Notes: generated from the letters alone by a model not told the origin. Counted from the stretch's first letter, positions 1 through 10,451 are shown. The stretch is 64,000 bases of DNA from Novosphingobium sp. KCTC 2891 (GCF_025938155.1 NZ_JAPCZG010000001.1:124001-188000), one strand, 5' to 3'. Translations and numbers: made by a program.

Positions 1-611
1 TCGCTCACGGCCAGCAATGCGAGCTCGGTGCGGTTCTCGATGCCGAGCTTCTGGTACATGGCGTGGAGGTAGACCTTGACCGTCCCCTCGCCGATGTTCA
101 GCTCCTGCCCGATGTCGCGATTGCGCATACCGCGCGCCACCAGCCGGGCAATCTTGCGCTCGCGCGGATTGAGCCGGTCGAGAGGGCCTGCTTGCGGGCT
201 GAGCGACAGGTCGAGCGCGCGCTGCAGGAACATCGGCGCAATCGCCTTCTGGCCCGTGTGGACCTTTTCCAGAACGCTCACCAGCTCGTCCTCGGCACCG
301 TCCTTCGATACGATCCCGTCCACACCCGCGCGCATGACCGCCAGCAGCTGGCGGTCGTTGATTTCTGCGGTGAGCAGGACCACGGGGCGCTTGTCGCCGC
401 GCGCGCGCAACGCTTCGAGTGCCTCCACGCCGTTCATTCCCGGCATGTTGATGTCGAGCAGCACGATCGCCGGATCGTGGGTTTCCACTGCGGCCAAGGT
501 CTCCTCGCCGCTGGCCGTGGCGGCGACAACCTGGAACGGCGTGCCGCGAAGCACAGCCTCTACGCCCGCGCGGATGAAGCCGTGGTCGTCTGCAACAAGT
601 ACGGGAATCAT
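1..611 (-). CDS. NarL/FixJ-type response regulator, C-terminus cut by window edge
   Basis: Cytoplasmic transcription regulator, probable partner of the adjacent histidine kinase. Reading leftward from an ATG at 611, the receiver domain starts MIPVLVADDHG and has the phosphoacceptor Asp53 in IVLLDINMPG, a conserved Thr in LLTA and Lys in VSKDG. A LuxR-type helix-turn-helix follows from about residue 145 (LNPRERKIARLVARG, then IGEGTVKVYLHAMYQKLGI). About 203 codons are visible and the reading frame is still open at base 1; family length is about 210-220, so little is missing. The start overlaps the kinase stop by four bases (ATGA), which indicates translational coupling. Its target genes cannot be told from the sequence. 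Confidence 0.93.
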   Translation of the reverse strand, partial: MIPVLVADDHGFIRAGVEAVLRGTPFQVVAATASGEETLAAVETHDPAIVLLDINMPGMNGVEALEALRARGDKRPVVLLTAEINDRQLLAVMRAGVDGIVSKDGAEDELVSVLEKVHTGQKAIAPMFLQRALDLSLSPQAGPLDRLNPRERKIARLVARGMRNRDIGQELNIGEGTVKVYLHAMYQKLGIENRTELALLAVS

Positions 612-2263
612 GCGGCGATCCTTGCAGGTAAAGCGATGTCGAGCAGGGCGCCCGGCAGGTTGTCGGCTATGTCGAGCCGGCCGCCCAGCGCCTCTACCCG
701 TTCGCTGATCGAACGGGGGCGGCAGTCTGCCCGGTCCTTGGGAAAACCATCGCCGTCGTCGCTAATCCGCAACCGCAAAGATTCACTCTCCCCGGCAATC
801 GATACCGTCACCTGCGAGCAATGCCCGTGGCGTGCGGCATTGGCAACACCTTCGCGCACCAGCTGGCGCAACTCGTAGGCGAGCTGGATCGAGACCGGCA
901 GCTGGCTGACGGCGGAATCGAGGCGTGTCTCGATGTGCCAATGGTGGGCCAGTTCGACGAGAAGCACCTGAAGTTCCTCGACAAGGTCGGTGCGGCGGTC
1001 ACCGTCCTCGCCCCGACGCAGTCGGTCGATCATCGTGCGCAACTGCGTTTGCTCGCGGCGTAGCGCTTCCTTGATCGCGTTGATTTCTCCGTCGGGATCG
1101 TTGCCCTCGCGTATCCAGCGGCGCAGCGCCTCGATGCGGAACAGCGTACCGGCCAGGAATTGTGCCACGCTGTCGTGCAGATCGCGGGCCAAGGCGTTGC
1201 GGATCCCCGAAACTGCCGCATCCTGCGCGAGCGAGGCCATTTCCTCGCGGTCGAGCGCGAGACCGATCTCGCGGGCGAACGCCCCTGCGCTGGGCAGGTC
1301 GTCGACACACAGATCGGGGATGCCCCAGACCAGCAGTTGCCCTTGCCCGGTCGCGGTGGAGATCGACACGAGGATCGCCTCGGTGATCTCGCAGTGGGCC
1401 GCCAGCGGCACGGATATAGGACCCGCTGTGGCGACAAGACCGACGCCGGCCACGCTGGCGATACGGCGATGGCGGGCCGTATCGAACAGAGTCGGCGGAA
1501 TCTGCTGGGCAAGGTCTTCTGCCAGCGCGCCGGGCCCGACCAGCGTGTGCGTGCACACGTCGTCGAAGTCGCGGACCACGTCGACGAAGGGCTCCTCGTT
1601 GCGGAGCAGGGCAATGGCCGCGCCGCGTGCGCGCAGCGCCTTGCGGACCTGGACGAGCGCTTCGGCCATGACGCGGATACGGCGCTCGCCGGGGATGCCC
1701 GGGGGTTCGGGCAACTGCACCGGACGGAGGAGGCGCTGGTCGCTGCTCAGCCACACCATCATGATGGAGAGAACCACCATGTAGATCTGGCGTCGGCCGA
1801 AGCGGTAGATGTCGAGATCGAGGTGGAGGTAGTAAAGCGCTCCGCCCACCAGCGTGTTCGCGGCGAGGAGGCCGAGGGCGGTCAGCGCGATCCCCGTCCA
1901 ACCCCAGCGCAGGCTCGCGGTGACCAGAAGAAACGCGGCGAAGGCCATGAAAGGGCTGGCAAAATCGCCGCTGCCGGTTTCGGTGAAATAGACTCCGGCG
2001 ATGAACGCCGCGATATCCAGCACATGGACCAGCCTGGCCAGGCGGAACTCGTACCACCAGCTTTCCCAGGCCAGGATGACGAGGGCGGCGGACAGCATCA
2101 GATAGCCTGACAGAATGGCTAGTCCGATGGTCGCAGAACGCGCTGGCTGGCCGGGGTCAACCAACACTGCCAGCAGGAACACGAACGCGAGGATTGCCCG
2201 GCTTGTCGCCAGGATCTTGCCGGTGCGGCGCATGAACATACGATTGCGCTCAGCGCGTGTCAT
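608..2263 (-). CDS. Membrane histidine kinase of the NarX/DesK (HisKA_3) class
   Basis: Sensor kinase of a two-component pair. With the ATG at 2263 the protein has 551 residues: about five hydrophobic helices in residues 20-175, a GAF-like cytoplasmic region, then a HisKA_3 dimerisation helix with phosphoacceptor His363 in ARDLHDSVAQFLAG, and an HATPase domain with N-box EGVANAARHG (about 471-480) and G-box DDGDGF (about 502-507). A GTG at 2293 gives ten extra residues, but a purine-rich ribosome site (GGAGAGGGAGGGG) stands directly before the ATG at 2263, so that start is preferred. There is no large periplasmic loop, so the signal is probably sensed in the membrane or the cytoplasm. It is transcribed with the downstream regulator. 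Confidence 0.92.
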   Translation of the reverse strand: MTRAERNRMFMRRTGKILATSRAILAFVFLLAVLVDPGQPARSATIGLAILSGYLMLSAALVILAWESWWYEFRLARLVHVLDIAAFIAGVYFTETGSGDFASPFMAFAAFLLVTASLRWGWTGIALTALGLLAANTLVGGALYYLHLDLDIYRFGRRQIYMVVLSIMMVWLSSDQRLLRPVQLPEPPGIPGERRIRVMAEALVQVRKALRARGAAIALLRNEEPFVDVVRDFDDVCTHTLVGPGALAEDLAQQIPPTLFDTARHRRIASVAGVGLVATAGPISVPLAAHCEITEAILVSISTATGQGQLLVWGIPDLCVDDLPSAGAFAREIGLALDREEMASLAQDAAVSGIRNALARDLHDSVAQFLAGTLFRIEALRRWIREGNDPDGEINAIKEALRREQTQLRTMIDRLRRGEDGDRRTDLVEELQVLLVELAHHWHIETRLDSAVSQLPVSIQLAYELRQLVREGVANAARHGHCSQVTVSIAGESESLRLRISDDGDGFPKDRADCRPRSISERVEALGGRLDIADNLPGALLDIALPARIAA

Positions 2264-2513
2264 CGCCCCCCTCCCTCTCCATCCGTGCTGCACAATCGCG
2301 GCCCTGACCGGGCGCTTAGCCCGAAATGGTTTTCACCATCTTGCGGCATCGGGCGTATTAGCCCATTTTCGACGGGCAATGGGTCAGAAAAACTATCACC
2401 CCTTCAAGGCGGCCATCTCGCGGGTCGCGAAGGATGGGGCCGGACCCGCAAAGCGCGAGCCCGCCGCCGGAGCGGAGAAGCCCTGTGGGGGGCAAGAGGG
2501 CGGCGAAGACCAG
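2264..2513. promoter_or_regulatory. Divergent promoter region between the kinase and the LuxR-type gene
   Basis: This 250-base stretch lies between two divergent signalling genes and must hold both promoters. I see an inverted repeat CCCATT (2362-2367) / AATGGG (2378-2383) with ten bases between the arms, which could be an operator for one of the two LuxR-fold proteins. No convincing -35/-10 pair was found. Confidence 0.35.
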
Positions 2514-3077
2514 ATGACGGCGTTGCAATTGCCCGGGGATGAAGGCCCGCTCGACGCGCTGACCTCGAAGCAGCGCGCCGTGCTCGACCTCCTCATCCAG
2601 CACAAGACCTCAAAGGAAATCTCGCGGTTGCTCGGCATTTCGCCGCATACTGTCGATCAGCGAATCATGCTGGCGCGCGCCAAACTGCAAGTCGCGACGC
2701 GCGGTGAAGTGGCGCAGGCATACCGGCGATTGCTGGACGAACAGCGGATTCCGGCGCCGAACGGCATATACGAGAGATCCGTATATGGGTCTTCCCACGT
2801 CGAAGTCCCCGGCTCCGCCATGCATAGCCCGGATCGGGAAGACGAGGTGCCGGTCCGCCAGCCGAACAAGCTTTTCCGCTCGCTGCCATCACAAGCGGCA
2901 GCGGTGGGTCCTGACGGTACGACGGAATACTACCACGTCCTCCCGGAGATTTTCGACGGGCCGAATGGAACCCTGCTGCGTCTCGGCGCGATTGCCGTGA
3001 TCACCGTGTTTCTGATCCTCATCATTCTTGGCGGGCTGACGATCTTTTCGCAGCTTTCCGAGATACTGGGACACTGA
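2514..3077 (+). CDS. LuxR-type helix-turn-helix protein with a C-terminal membrane anchor
   Basis: Probable membrane-tethered transcription regulator, 187 residues. Residues 16-70 form a LuxR/GerE helix-turn-helix (LTSKQRAVLDLLIQ, then EISRLLGISPHTVDQRIMLA). A polar linker of about 80 residues follows, then one strongly hydrophobic helix at about 157-178 and a short tail. There is no receiver or ligand-binding domain. The frame is open upstream, but the ATG at 2514 follows a purine-rich site and starts just before the DNA-binding domain, so it is preferred. It is the first of four same-strand genes and divergent from the two-component pair. The function of the anchor is unknown; tethering or regulated release by proteolysis would be inference. 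Confidence 0.8.
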   Translation: MTALQLPGDEGPLDALTSKQRAVLDLLIQHKTSKEISRLLGISPHTVDQRIMLARAKLQVATRGEVAQAYRRLLDEQRIPAPNGIYERSVYGSSHVEVPGSAMHSPDREDEVPVRQPNKLFRSLPSQAAAVGPDGTTEYYHVLPEIFDGPNGTLLRLGAIAVITVFLILIILGGLTIFSQLSEILGH

Positions 3078-3131
3078 CCCGCTCGAAGTCTCCCGTTCAT
3101 GGGGCCCGGTACGGCCGGGGGAGGGGGAAAC

Positions 3132-3488
3132 ATGAAGTTCGAGACGATGACCGGGGCAGCGATGTCCACCGACGTGGCGCAGCTGCGCATTACCCGTGAT
3201 CTGCGCGACGCAGAGGCGGCGCTGGACGAGGCGCTGATCCGTCAGGCGCGGCTGCTCGCCACGATGGTCGATGCCCGCCGCGAGACCGGCGTTGCGCCGT
3301 TCATGGGGCAGGATGCCTTGATGCGGCTGCACAAGTCGCAGCAGGGGCTGCTGGATGCCGGTGGCGAACTCGCCCGCGTGCATGGCCGCCTGAGCCACAT
3401 CGCAACCGAAACCAATGGCGGCAACGACGCCTGCCCGCCGGCCGCGAAGCGCGCCGAGGAGGAGAACGCGGCGACGAGGGCAGCCTGA
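3132..3488 (+). CDS. Small helical protein of unknown function
   Basis: A 118-residue protein that I do not recognise. The ATG at 3132 follows a very purine-rich stretch (GGGGGAGGGGGAAAC), a good ribosome site, and gives the start MKFETMTGAAM. The sequence is mostly charged and alpha-helical, with no signal peptide, membrane helix or metal motif; the last 20 residues are Ala/Glu-rich. It lies 54 bases after the membrane-anchored LuxR-type gene and is probably cotranscribed with it, so a role in the same signalling set is possible but unproven. Confidence 0.65.
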   Translation: MKFETMTGAAMSTDVAQLRITRDLRDAEAALDEALIRQARLLATMVDARRETGVAPFMGQDALMRLHKSQQGLLDAGGELARVHGRLSHIATETNGGNDACPPAAKRAEEENAATRAA

Positions 3489-3532
3489 TGACGGCTTGTC
3501 TTCCGGCGCCCCGTGGACTTGTGTGATGCGCA

Positions 3533-3979
3533 ATGCTCTCGCTTTGGATCCCACGCATCATCCTCGCCCTCACGGTGACTTTCGTCGTCCGCAGAGGTGG
3601 TGAACCGGAGCGGCTGGTTGCCGCAATCCTGTTCGCCACCTTCGGCCTCGACGTCGCCAACCATGCCTGGTTCGGCGATCCGGGGTGGTTCGCGGTCAAT
3701 CCCGGGCACCTGGTGATCGATGGCTGGGCCTTCGTCACCCTCCTCTGGATTGCGCTGCGCGCCAATCGTGGGTGGCCGCTCTGGGTCAGTTCGTCGCAGG
3801 TAATCGTGGTGCTCGGCCACTTCGCCAAGCTCTGGGAACTGGATACGGTGCGTTGGGCCTATTGGGTCATGACCCAGGTGCCTTTCGTGTTCCAGCTTGG
3901 AGTGCTGGCGCTGGGGACGGCGACGCACATTGCCCGCCAGCGACGGATCGGAGCCTATCACGCTTGGCGGATATCCTGA
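3533..3979 (+). CDS. Small integral membrane protein, unknown function
   Basis: A 148-residue hydrophobic protein with about four predicted membrane helices (around residues 3-19, 28-42, 60-77 and 105-132). Between them are aromatic and histidine residues (NHAWFGDPGWF, NPGHLVIDGW, VLGHFAKLWEL) that could bind a ligand or metal, though no known motif is recognised. The ATG at 3533 has only a poor ribosome site, so translation may depend on the upstream genes. It is the third gene of a compact same-strand group with the anchored LuxR-type regulator and a winged-helix protein. No function assigned. Confidence 0.65.
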   Translation: MLSLWIPRIILALTVTFVVRRGGEPERLVAAILFATFGLDVANHAWFGDPGWFAVNPGHLVIDGWAFVTLLWIALRANRGWPLWVSSSQVIVVLGHFAKLWELDTVRWAYWVMTQVPFVFQLGVLALGTATHIARQRRIGAYHAWRIS

Positions 3980-4037
3980 CTTTCTTTCACGCGGCGGCAT
4001 CGCGCCTTGTCGGTGTCGGTCGCAGACTGGATACAGC

Positions 4038-4592
4038 ATGACAGTTCGTTCGATGATCGCGGCGGGGCGCACGGGCATTGCTGCCCGGCTCTCGCCGCCC
4101 GCGCCATCGGGTCAGCCAACGCCTTTGGGAGGGCGCGGCGATCACGAAGCTCCCTCACTCGTCCCGGTTGACGGGCGGGGCCGCGCCGCGCTCGCGCTGG
4201 CGCATGAATTCTACGTCGGCCGCCGCCGACGTGAACGCTTTCTCACCGGTGACCTGTTTGGCGAACCGACGTGGGACATCCTGCTCGATCTATACGTCGC
4301 GGCACGCGAGAACCGGCGGGTTCCGACGACCAGTGCCTGCATCGGCGCGCATGTGCCGCCGACGACCGCGCTGCGCTGGCTGCGCATCCTCGAGGCGCGT
4401 GGCCTGGTCGAGCGTGAGGACGATGGCCGGGACGGGCGGCGTACCTTCGTGCGCCTGACGGGGCGAGGCCTTGCCGCCATGGATGGCTGGCTCAACGGGA
4501 TGATGGTGTCGCTGGAAAGGGCCTTGGCCCATTTGCCCCCGCCTGAAGCAGCCGCAGGCGAAACGGGTGAAAGCAGCGACGCGACGACGTGA
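4038..4592 (+). CDS. MarR-like winged-helix protein
   Basis: A 184-residue predicted DNA-binding protein. The first 50 residues are low-complexity and proline-rich. Residues from about 65 resemble a MarR/PadR winged helix: LTGDLFGEPTWDILLDLYVA, then a recognition-helix region VPPTTALRWLRILEARGLVE and a wing with EREDDGRDGRRTFVRLTGRG. The ATG at 4038 is chosen because the frame upstream of it reads through the membrane protein gene; the ribosome site is weak. It closes the four-gene set that begins with the anchored LuxR-type gene. Ligand and targets are unknown. Confidence 0.7.
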   Translation: MTVRSMIAAGRTGIAARLSPPAPSGQPTPLGGRGDHEAPSLVPVDGRGRAALALAHEFYVGRRRRERFLTGDLFGEPTWDILLDLYVAARENRRVPTTSACIGAHVPPTTALRWLRILEARGLVEREDDGRDGRRTFVRLTGRGLAAMDGWLNGMMVSLERALAHLPPPEAAAGETGESSDATT

Positions 4593-4594
4593 CT

Positions 4595-4624
4595 CTGCCG
4601 TCCCGCCGCGTGGCAGGACGGCAG
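4595..4624. terminator. Hairpin between convergent genes
   Basis: CTGCCGTCC (4595-4603) pairs perfectly with GGACGGCAG (4616-4624) around a 12-base loop. It sits between the stop codons of convergent genes. There is no T-run, so it is a possible bidirectional terminator only. Confidence 0.5.
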
Positions 4625-4637
4625 CATCGTTGATCGA

Positions 4638-4904
4638 TCAGCGGCGGTAGTAGCGGCAGTTGCGGCGGTTCTTCCGGGCGATCTCGTGGCCGGCGATGCC
4701 GCCCGCGGCGGCACCCAGAACCGTGCCGGTGGTGCCGCCAGCGATCACGTTCCCCAATACGGCACCGCCGACCGCGCCGATCACCGCGCCGCCGGTCTTG
4801 CTGATGCGCTTGCTGCAATTGCGCGCTTCGGCGGGATTGGCCGCAAGCATGGCCAGAGCGCCGGTGGCGGCGAGGATAACGCGGGCCGGGGTCTTCAGGA
4901 TCAT
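4638..4904 (-). CDS. Exported glycine-zipper protein
   Basis: An 88-residue envelope protein. A signal peptide (about residues 1-27, ending NPAEA) is followed by an Ala/Gly-rich segment with repeated small-residue spacing (GGAVIGAVGGAVLGNVIAGG, then GAAAGGIAGHEIA), the pattern of glycine-zipper 2TM-like domains seen in small outer-membrane or periplasmic proteins. The tail is basic (RKNRRNCRYYRR). An AAGGAG ribosome site stands about eight bases before the ATG at 4904. Single-gene unit; precise function unknown. Confidence 0.75.
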   Translation of the reverse strand: MILKTPARVILAATGALAMLAANPAEARNCSKRISKTGGAVIGAVGGAVLGNVIAGGTTGTVLGAAAGGIAGHEIARKNRRNCRYYRR

Positions 4905-5029
4905 GCGATGTAACTCCTTGATGTGGATGAATGCATAAACGGCAATCCTAGCCGGTGCCTGCGATAGTACGCCAGCATCATGCGGCGAACCGTCCGTCGC
5001 AGCGGCAGGTCCGACTGGCGAGGGATGCG

Positions 5030-5878
5030 TCAGGAATTCTGTTCCCCCAAGCGTTCGCCGCGTTGGCGCACTTCAAGCACCTTGCGCTGATCGTCGAGCC
5101 TGAGGACCAGATCGGCGCGCGCGGGCATTTCGGCCAGGATGTGCCGTGTCAGCCGCTCGTAGTGCATCACGAAGCGCGCGATCTCCGCGTTGTTCATCCC
5201 ACGGCCCTCCCTGCGGAGCGGCTCCTCCTGTTCGCCGCGCCACCGGGCGACGATGTCGAAGCCGGGCGCGGCCAGAAGCACCAGCAGATCGATCCGCTCG
5301 AACAGGGCGCGGTAGGGGCCGGCAAGCTGGTCGTTGACGTATCGGCGCCAACGCCCGTCGGGATCTTCGTCGCGTTCCAGCACGTTCACGGGTGCGGAAA
5401 GCGCGGTAGGGGGCTGGGGCAGGGCGCCTACACACCATCCTTCCAGCACCAGCGCCTGCGTCGCCAGGGGGGCTGTGCTCCATGTGCCGCGCGGTGTCCG
5501 GTCGTCCTCGCCCTTGTCGAAGCGGGGAAGGGGCGCCTGCTCGCCGCGCGCCACCGCATCAAGCGTGTCGAGACCGAGTTGCAGGTCGTGCGTGCCGGGT
5601 ACCCCGCGCGTGCCGAGCAGCGGGTGGACCGTTGCCGCGAGCGAGCGGCGCTCTGCGTGGGTCAGATAGAGATCGTCCAGGGACAAGGTGGCAGCCGGAA
5701 TGCCCGCTTCGTTCAAAGCCCGGACCAGTGCCGCGGCGAGCGTGGATTTGCCCGAGCCTTGTGCCCCGCACAGGCCGACGACGAGAGGTCGCGGCGGGCG
5801 GGGGAGAGCGAGCTGTCGCCGCACTGCATCCGCCAGCGACGACAGTGCGGATAACTGCCCGTTCTGTTCCTGCGTCAT
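5030..5878 (-). CDS. P-loop kinase, probable D-glycerate kinase-like
   Basis: A 282-residue cytoplasmic kinase. A Walker A motif GAQGSGKS lies at residues 38-45, an acidic SLDDLYLT motif at about 66-73, and LVLEGWCVGAL fits a Walker B strand. The arrangement resembles the eukaryotic-type D-glycerate 3-kinase / YggC family, itself related to pantothenate and uridine kinases, so the substrate call is tentative. An AAAGGTG ribosome site stands about six bases before the ATG at 5878. It is divergent from the gene at 5941; the palindromes in the short gap begin 14 bases upstream of this start and may control both. Confidence 0.7.
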   Translation of the reverse strand: MTQEQNGQLSALSSLADAVRRQLALPRPPRPLVVGLCGAQGSGKSTLAAALVRALNEAGIPAATLSLDDLYLTHAERRSLAATVHPLLGTRGVPGTHDLQLGLDTLDAVARGEQAPLPRFDKGEDDRTPRGTWSTAPLATQALVLEGWCVGALPQPPTALSAPVNVLERDEDPDGRWRRYVNDQLAGPYRALFERIDLLVLLAAPGFDIVARWRGEQEEPLRREGRGMNNAEIARFVMHYERLTRHILAEMPARADLVLRLDDQRKVLEVRQRGERLGEQNS

Positions 5879-5891
5879 GTGCTTGCACCTT

Positions 5892-5919
5892 TTATCCGTA
5901 CGGATAATATATCCGGATA
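5892..5919. promoter_or_regulatory. Pair of perfect palindromes in a divergent promoter
   Basis: TTATCCGTACGGATAA at 5892-5907 is a perfect 16-base palindrome, and TATCCGGATA at 5910-5919 is a perfect 10-base palindrome sharing the TATCCG half-site. Together they fill about half of the 62-base gap between the kinase and the gene at 5941. This is the layout of a dimeric repressor operator (TetR-like would be typical), but no such regulator is encoded next to it. Confidence 0.6.
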
Positions 5920-5940
5920 AACAGACGAGAGAGGACCGCC

Positions 5941-7014
5941 ATGCCCCGCTTCACTGCGCTGGACGAGCGTTTTGCGCATCAGATCCCCGAGCCGTTCCCT
6001 GCGACTGTCACTTATCACCGCGATTGGCGCGAGAGCCTGTTTCATCATATGCACCCCAAAGACCGGCCGGGCGACGTGGTCATTCTCACACTCGCCCACT
6101 ACCCTGCGCGCGGCGTGATGGACTCGCTCCAGCTTGGCCGCGTGGGTGCCGCGCCGACCTTCGCGCTGCATGAGCGCAAGGTCGATGGTGACCAGGACGA
6201 CTTCCGCGTCGGCCCGGTGACGATCGACGTGGAGGAGCCGCTGAAGCGCATCCGCATGCGTGTGGCCGAAACGGCGGAGGCCCCCGTGGCCATGGACCTG
6301 ACCTTCACGGCGCGGACCCAGCCCTACGGCCTGCGCCGCGGAACGATGAAGGCCGGGCACGACATCGTCTGGGACCAGTCGCACATGTTCCAGTCTGGTC
6401 GCTATGATGGCTGGTATCGGCACGAAGGCGTGACTTACGAGGTCAACGACTGGGTCGGCCAGCGCGATCACAGCTGGGGTATCCGCACCCATGATCGCTG
6501 CCCTTGCTGGATCTGGCTGGCGATCCAGCTCCCGGAAGGAATGCTGGCGGTGTGGCACTGGGAATATCCCAATGGCGCTATCGTTTTTTCAGACGGGTGC
6601 TTCGCGCCGGCGGACGGGAGTGCGCCGGTGCCGGTCACGCGCTTCCATCACGATCTGCACTGGCTCGACGTGGCCGGCAACCCGACCAGCTACGAGCGCA
6701 TCGGCGATCATGTGATGGGCCTGGCCGGTCACGTGGCCTTCACGCTCGAGGGCGGACGGGTGATCGAGATCGAGGCGACGGGCCGCTGGGCGCAGCGCTA
6801 CAGCGATCCGTCGCAGCCTTACGACCCCAATGCGGACCACGCCCCGGTCGGCGGCGGGCTGTGCGAGATGATGGTGGAAACGAAGGACGGCTCGAAGGGT
6901 ACCGCGATTTATGAAGTGACCGGCCAGTGGCATCACAAGTACTTCCCTCTCGCCCGGGGCCGTGCGTTTCCGCCGCACGCCTATACCCCTGCGTTCGACG
7001 AGCGGGCGCGTTGA
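5941..7014 (+). CDS. Uncharacterised protein, DUF7064/DUF7065-like
   Basis: A 357-residue protein without signal peptide or membrane helix. It is rich in Trp, His and Asp (GHDIVWDQSHMFQSGRYDGW, VGQRDHSWGIRTHDRC), a pattern I associate with the DUF7064/DUF7065 proteins of actinobacteria and sphingomonads, which have a lipocalin-like fold related to hydroxyneurosporene synthase and are often found in steroid or aromatic degradation clusters. That assignment is from memory of the family and no reaction is assigned. A GAGAGGAC ribosome site precedes the ATG. It is divergent from the P-loop kinase over the palindromic operator. Confidence 0.6.
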   Translation: MPRFTALDERFAHQIPEPFPATVTYHRDWRESLFHHMHPKDRPGDVVILTLAHYPARGVMDSLQLGRVGAAPTFALHERKVDGDQDDFRVGPVTIDVEEPLKRIRMRVAETAEAPVAMDLTFTARTQPYGLRRGTMKAGHDIVWDQSHMFQSGRYDGWYRHEGVTYEVNDWVGQRDHSWGIRTHDRCPCWIWLAIQLPEGMLAVWHWEYPNGAIVFSDGCFAPADGSAPVPVTRFHHDLHWLDVAGNPTSYERIGDHVMGLAGHVAFTLEGGRVIEIEATGRWAQRYSDPSQPYDPNADHAPVGGGLCEMMVETKDGSKGTAIYEVTGQWHHKYFPLARGRAFPPHAYTPAFDERAR

Positions 7015-7020
7015 ACCCTC

Positions 7021-7049
7021 GCGGAGGGCAGCGATCCGACTCCCTCCGC
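7021..7049 (+). terminator. Hairpin after the DUF7064-like gene
   Basis: GCGGAGGG (7021-7028) pairs with CCCTCCGC (7042-7049) around a 13-base loop, seven bases after the stop codon. No T-run follows. It ends directly before the proposed rpsL promoter. Confidence 0.5.
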
Positions 7050-7050
7050 C

Positions 7051-7079
7051 TTGACCGTATGATGCCCCTCCTGTAGGGG
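7051..7079 (+). promoter_or_regulatory. Candidate str operon promoter (TTGACC-N17-TAGGGG)
   Basis: TTGACC (7051-7056) is separated by 17 bases from TAGGGGC (7074-7080), followed by GCGCA. The same layout occurs before tuf and rplO. The -35 is good, but the -10 matches the sigma-70 consensus only at TA, so the call is tentative. GCCCCT (7064-7069) and AGGGGC (7075-7080) could also form a hairpin. The rest of the 310-base gap (7015-7324) would be a 5' leader of roughly 240 bases with no gene that I can support. Confidence 0.45.
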
Positions 7080-7324
7080 CGCGCAATTCCGCAGGTGGAT
7101 TCGCCATGCGGGAAGAGCTGAACATTGCCGGTGCGCGCAGGGCTTCCGCCTTTCGTAACCCGTCAAAGTAACCCGGTGCCGCTGTTGCCGGGTGGAGCGT
7201 TTTCGGCTCACTCTGCGCGTTTCCGGCCCGGCATTCCGGCCACCGGCGGCATGCTGCGTGAGATATTCCGCGAACTCTTCATCCGATCCTTCGGTTTCGC
7301 CACAAGCAAGGTGAAGAGTACTTC

Positions 7325-7696
7325 ATGCCCACGATCAACCAGCTGATCCGCAAGGGTCGCGAACCGCAGAAGGCCAAGTCGAAGGTCCCTGCGATGGAGC
7401 AGAACCCGCAGAAGCGCGGCGTTTGCACCCGCGTCTACACGACCACCCCGAAGAAGCCGAACTCGGCGCTTCGCAAGGTCGCCAAGATTCGCCTGACCAA
7501 CCAGCGCGAAGTCATCTCCTACATCCCCGGCGAAGGTCACAACCTTCAGGAGCACTCGGTCGTGCTCATCCGCGGCGGCCGTGTGCGCGATCTTCCCGGC
7601 GTGCGCTACCACGTCCTGCGCGGCGTGCTCGACACGCAGGGCGTGAAGGACCGCAAGCAGTCGCGTTCGAAGTACGGCGCCAAGCGTCCGAAGTGA
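7325..7696 (+). CDS. rpsL: 30S ribosomal protein S12
   Basis: 123 residues, full length, nearly collinear with E. coli S12 ([40 protein letters not shown]). S12 lies at the decoding centre and shapes proofreading and streptomycin sensitivity. Lys43 is conserved, but residue 88 is Arg (GGRVRDLPG, codon CGC) where E. coli has Lys; K88R (K87R in the other numbering) is a well-known streptomycin-resistance substitution. First gene of the str operon, followed 95 bases later by rpsG. Confidence 0.98.
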   Translation: MPTINQLIRKGREPQKAKSKVPAMEQNPQKRGVCTRVYTTTPKKPNSALRKVAKIRLTNQREVISYIPGEGHNLQEHSVVLIRGGRVRDLPGVRYHVLRGVLDTQGVKDRKQSRSKYGAKRPK

Positions 7697-7791
7697 TGGC
7701 GCTGGCGGGGCCGGGCGAATCGCCTGCGTGCTGCCGCCGCACCATCTCGCTGGAATACTGAGGGCCTCGGCCCGATCGGAAGGAATACAAG

Positions 7792-8262
7792 ATGTCCCGT
7801 CGTCGTCGTCCGGAAAAGCGGGTGATCCTGCCCGATCCGAAGTTCGGTGATCAGGTGCTGTCGAAGTTCATGAACAACCTCATGCTCGATGGTAAGAAGT
7901 CGGTCGCCGAAAGCATCGTCTACGGTGCCATGGAAACCATGCAGACCCGCGCCAAGGCGGACCCGCTGCAGCTGTTCCACGATGCGCTGAACAACGTGAA
8001 GCCGCAGATCGAAGTGCGTTCGCGCCGCGTCGGTGGTGCCACCTACCAGGTTCCGGTCGAAGTCCGCACCGAGCGCGCTCAGGCGCTGGCCATCCGCTGG
8101 CTGATCACGGCTGCGCGCAACCGTTCGGAAACCACCATGGCGGCGCGTCTCTCGGGCGAACTGCTTGATGCGGCCAACAATCGCGGCAACGCGGTGAAGA
8201 AGCGCGAAGACACGCACCGTATGGCCGACGCCAACCGTGCGTTCAGCCATTACCGCTGGTAA
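7792..8262 (+). CDS. rpsG: 30S ribosomal protein S7
   Basis: 156 residues, full length. S7 nucleates assembly of the 30S head and contacts the exit-site tRNA. The sequence is canonical ([51 protein letters not shown]). A GGAAGG ribosome site precedes the ATG. In E. coli S7 is the translational repressor of the str operon; whether that holds here cannot be judged. Confidence 0.98.
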   Translation: MSRRRRPEKRVILPDPKFGDQVLSKFMNNLMLDGKKSVAESIVYGAMETMQTRAKADPLQLFHDALNNVKPQIEVRSRRVGGATYQVPVEVRTERAQALAIRWLITAARNRSETTMAARLSGELLDAANNRGNAVKKREDTHRMADANRAFSHYRW

Positions 8263-8348
8263 GGTTCCCGTCTTTAAACGGTCACGCAAGTAACCATATG
8301 GGGCGAGCCTGACACCACAGGCTCCCCCAGCACCCAAGGAAGACTCCC

Positions 8349-10421
<2,073 letters not shown>

Positions 10422-10451
10422 TCGCCTGCGATCGGGTGACAATCGGAAAGC

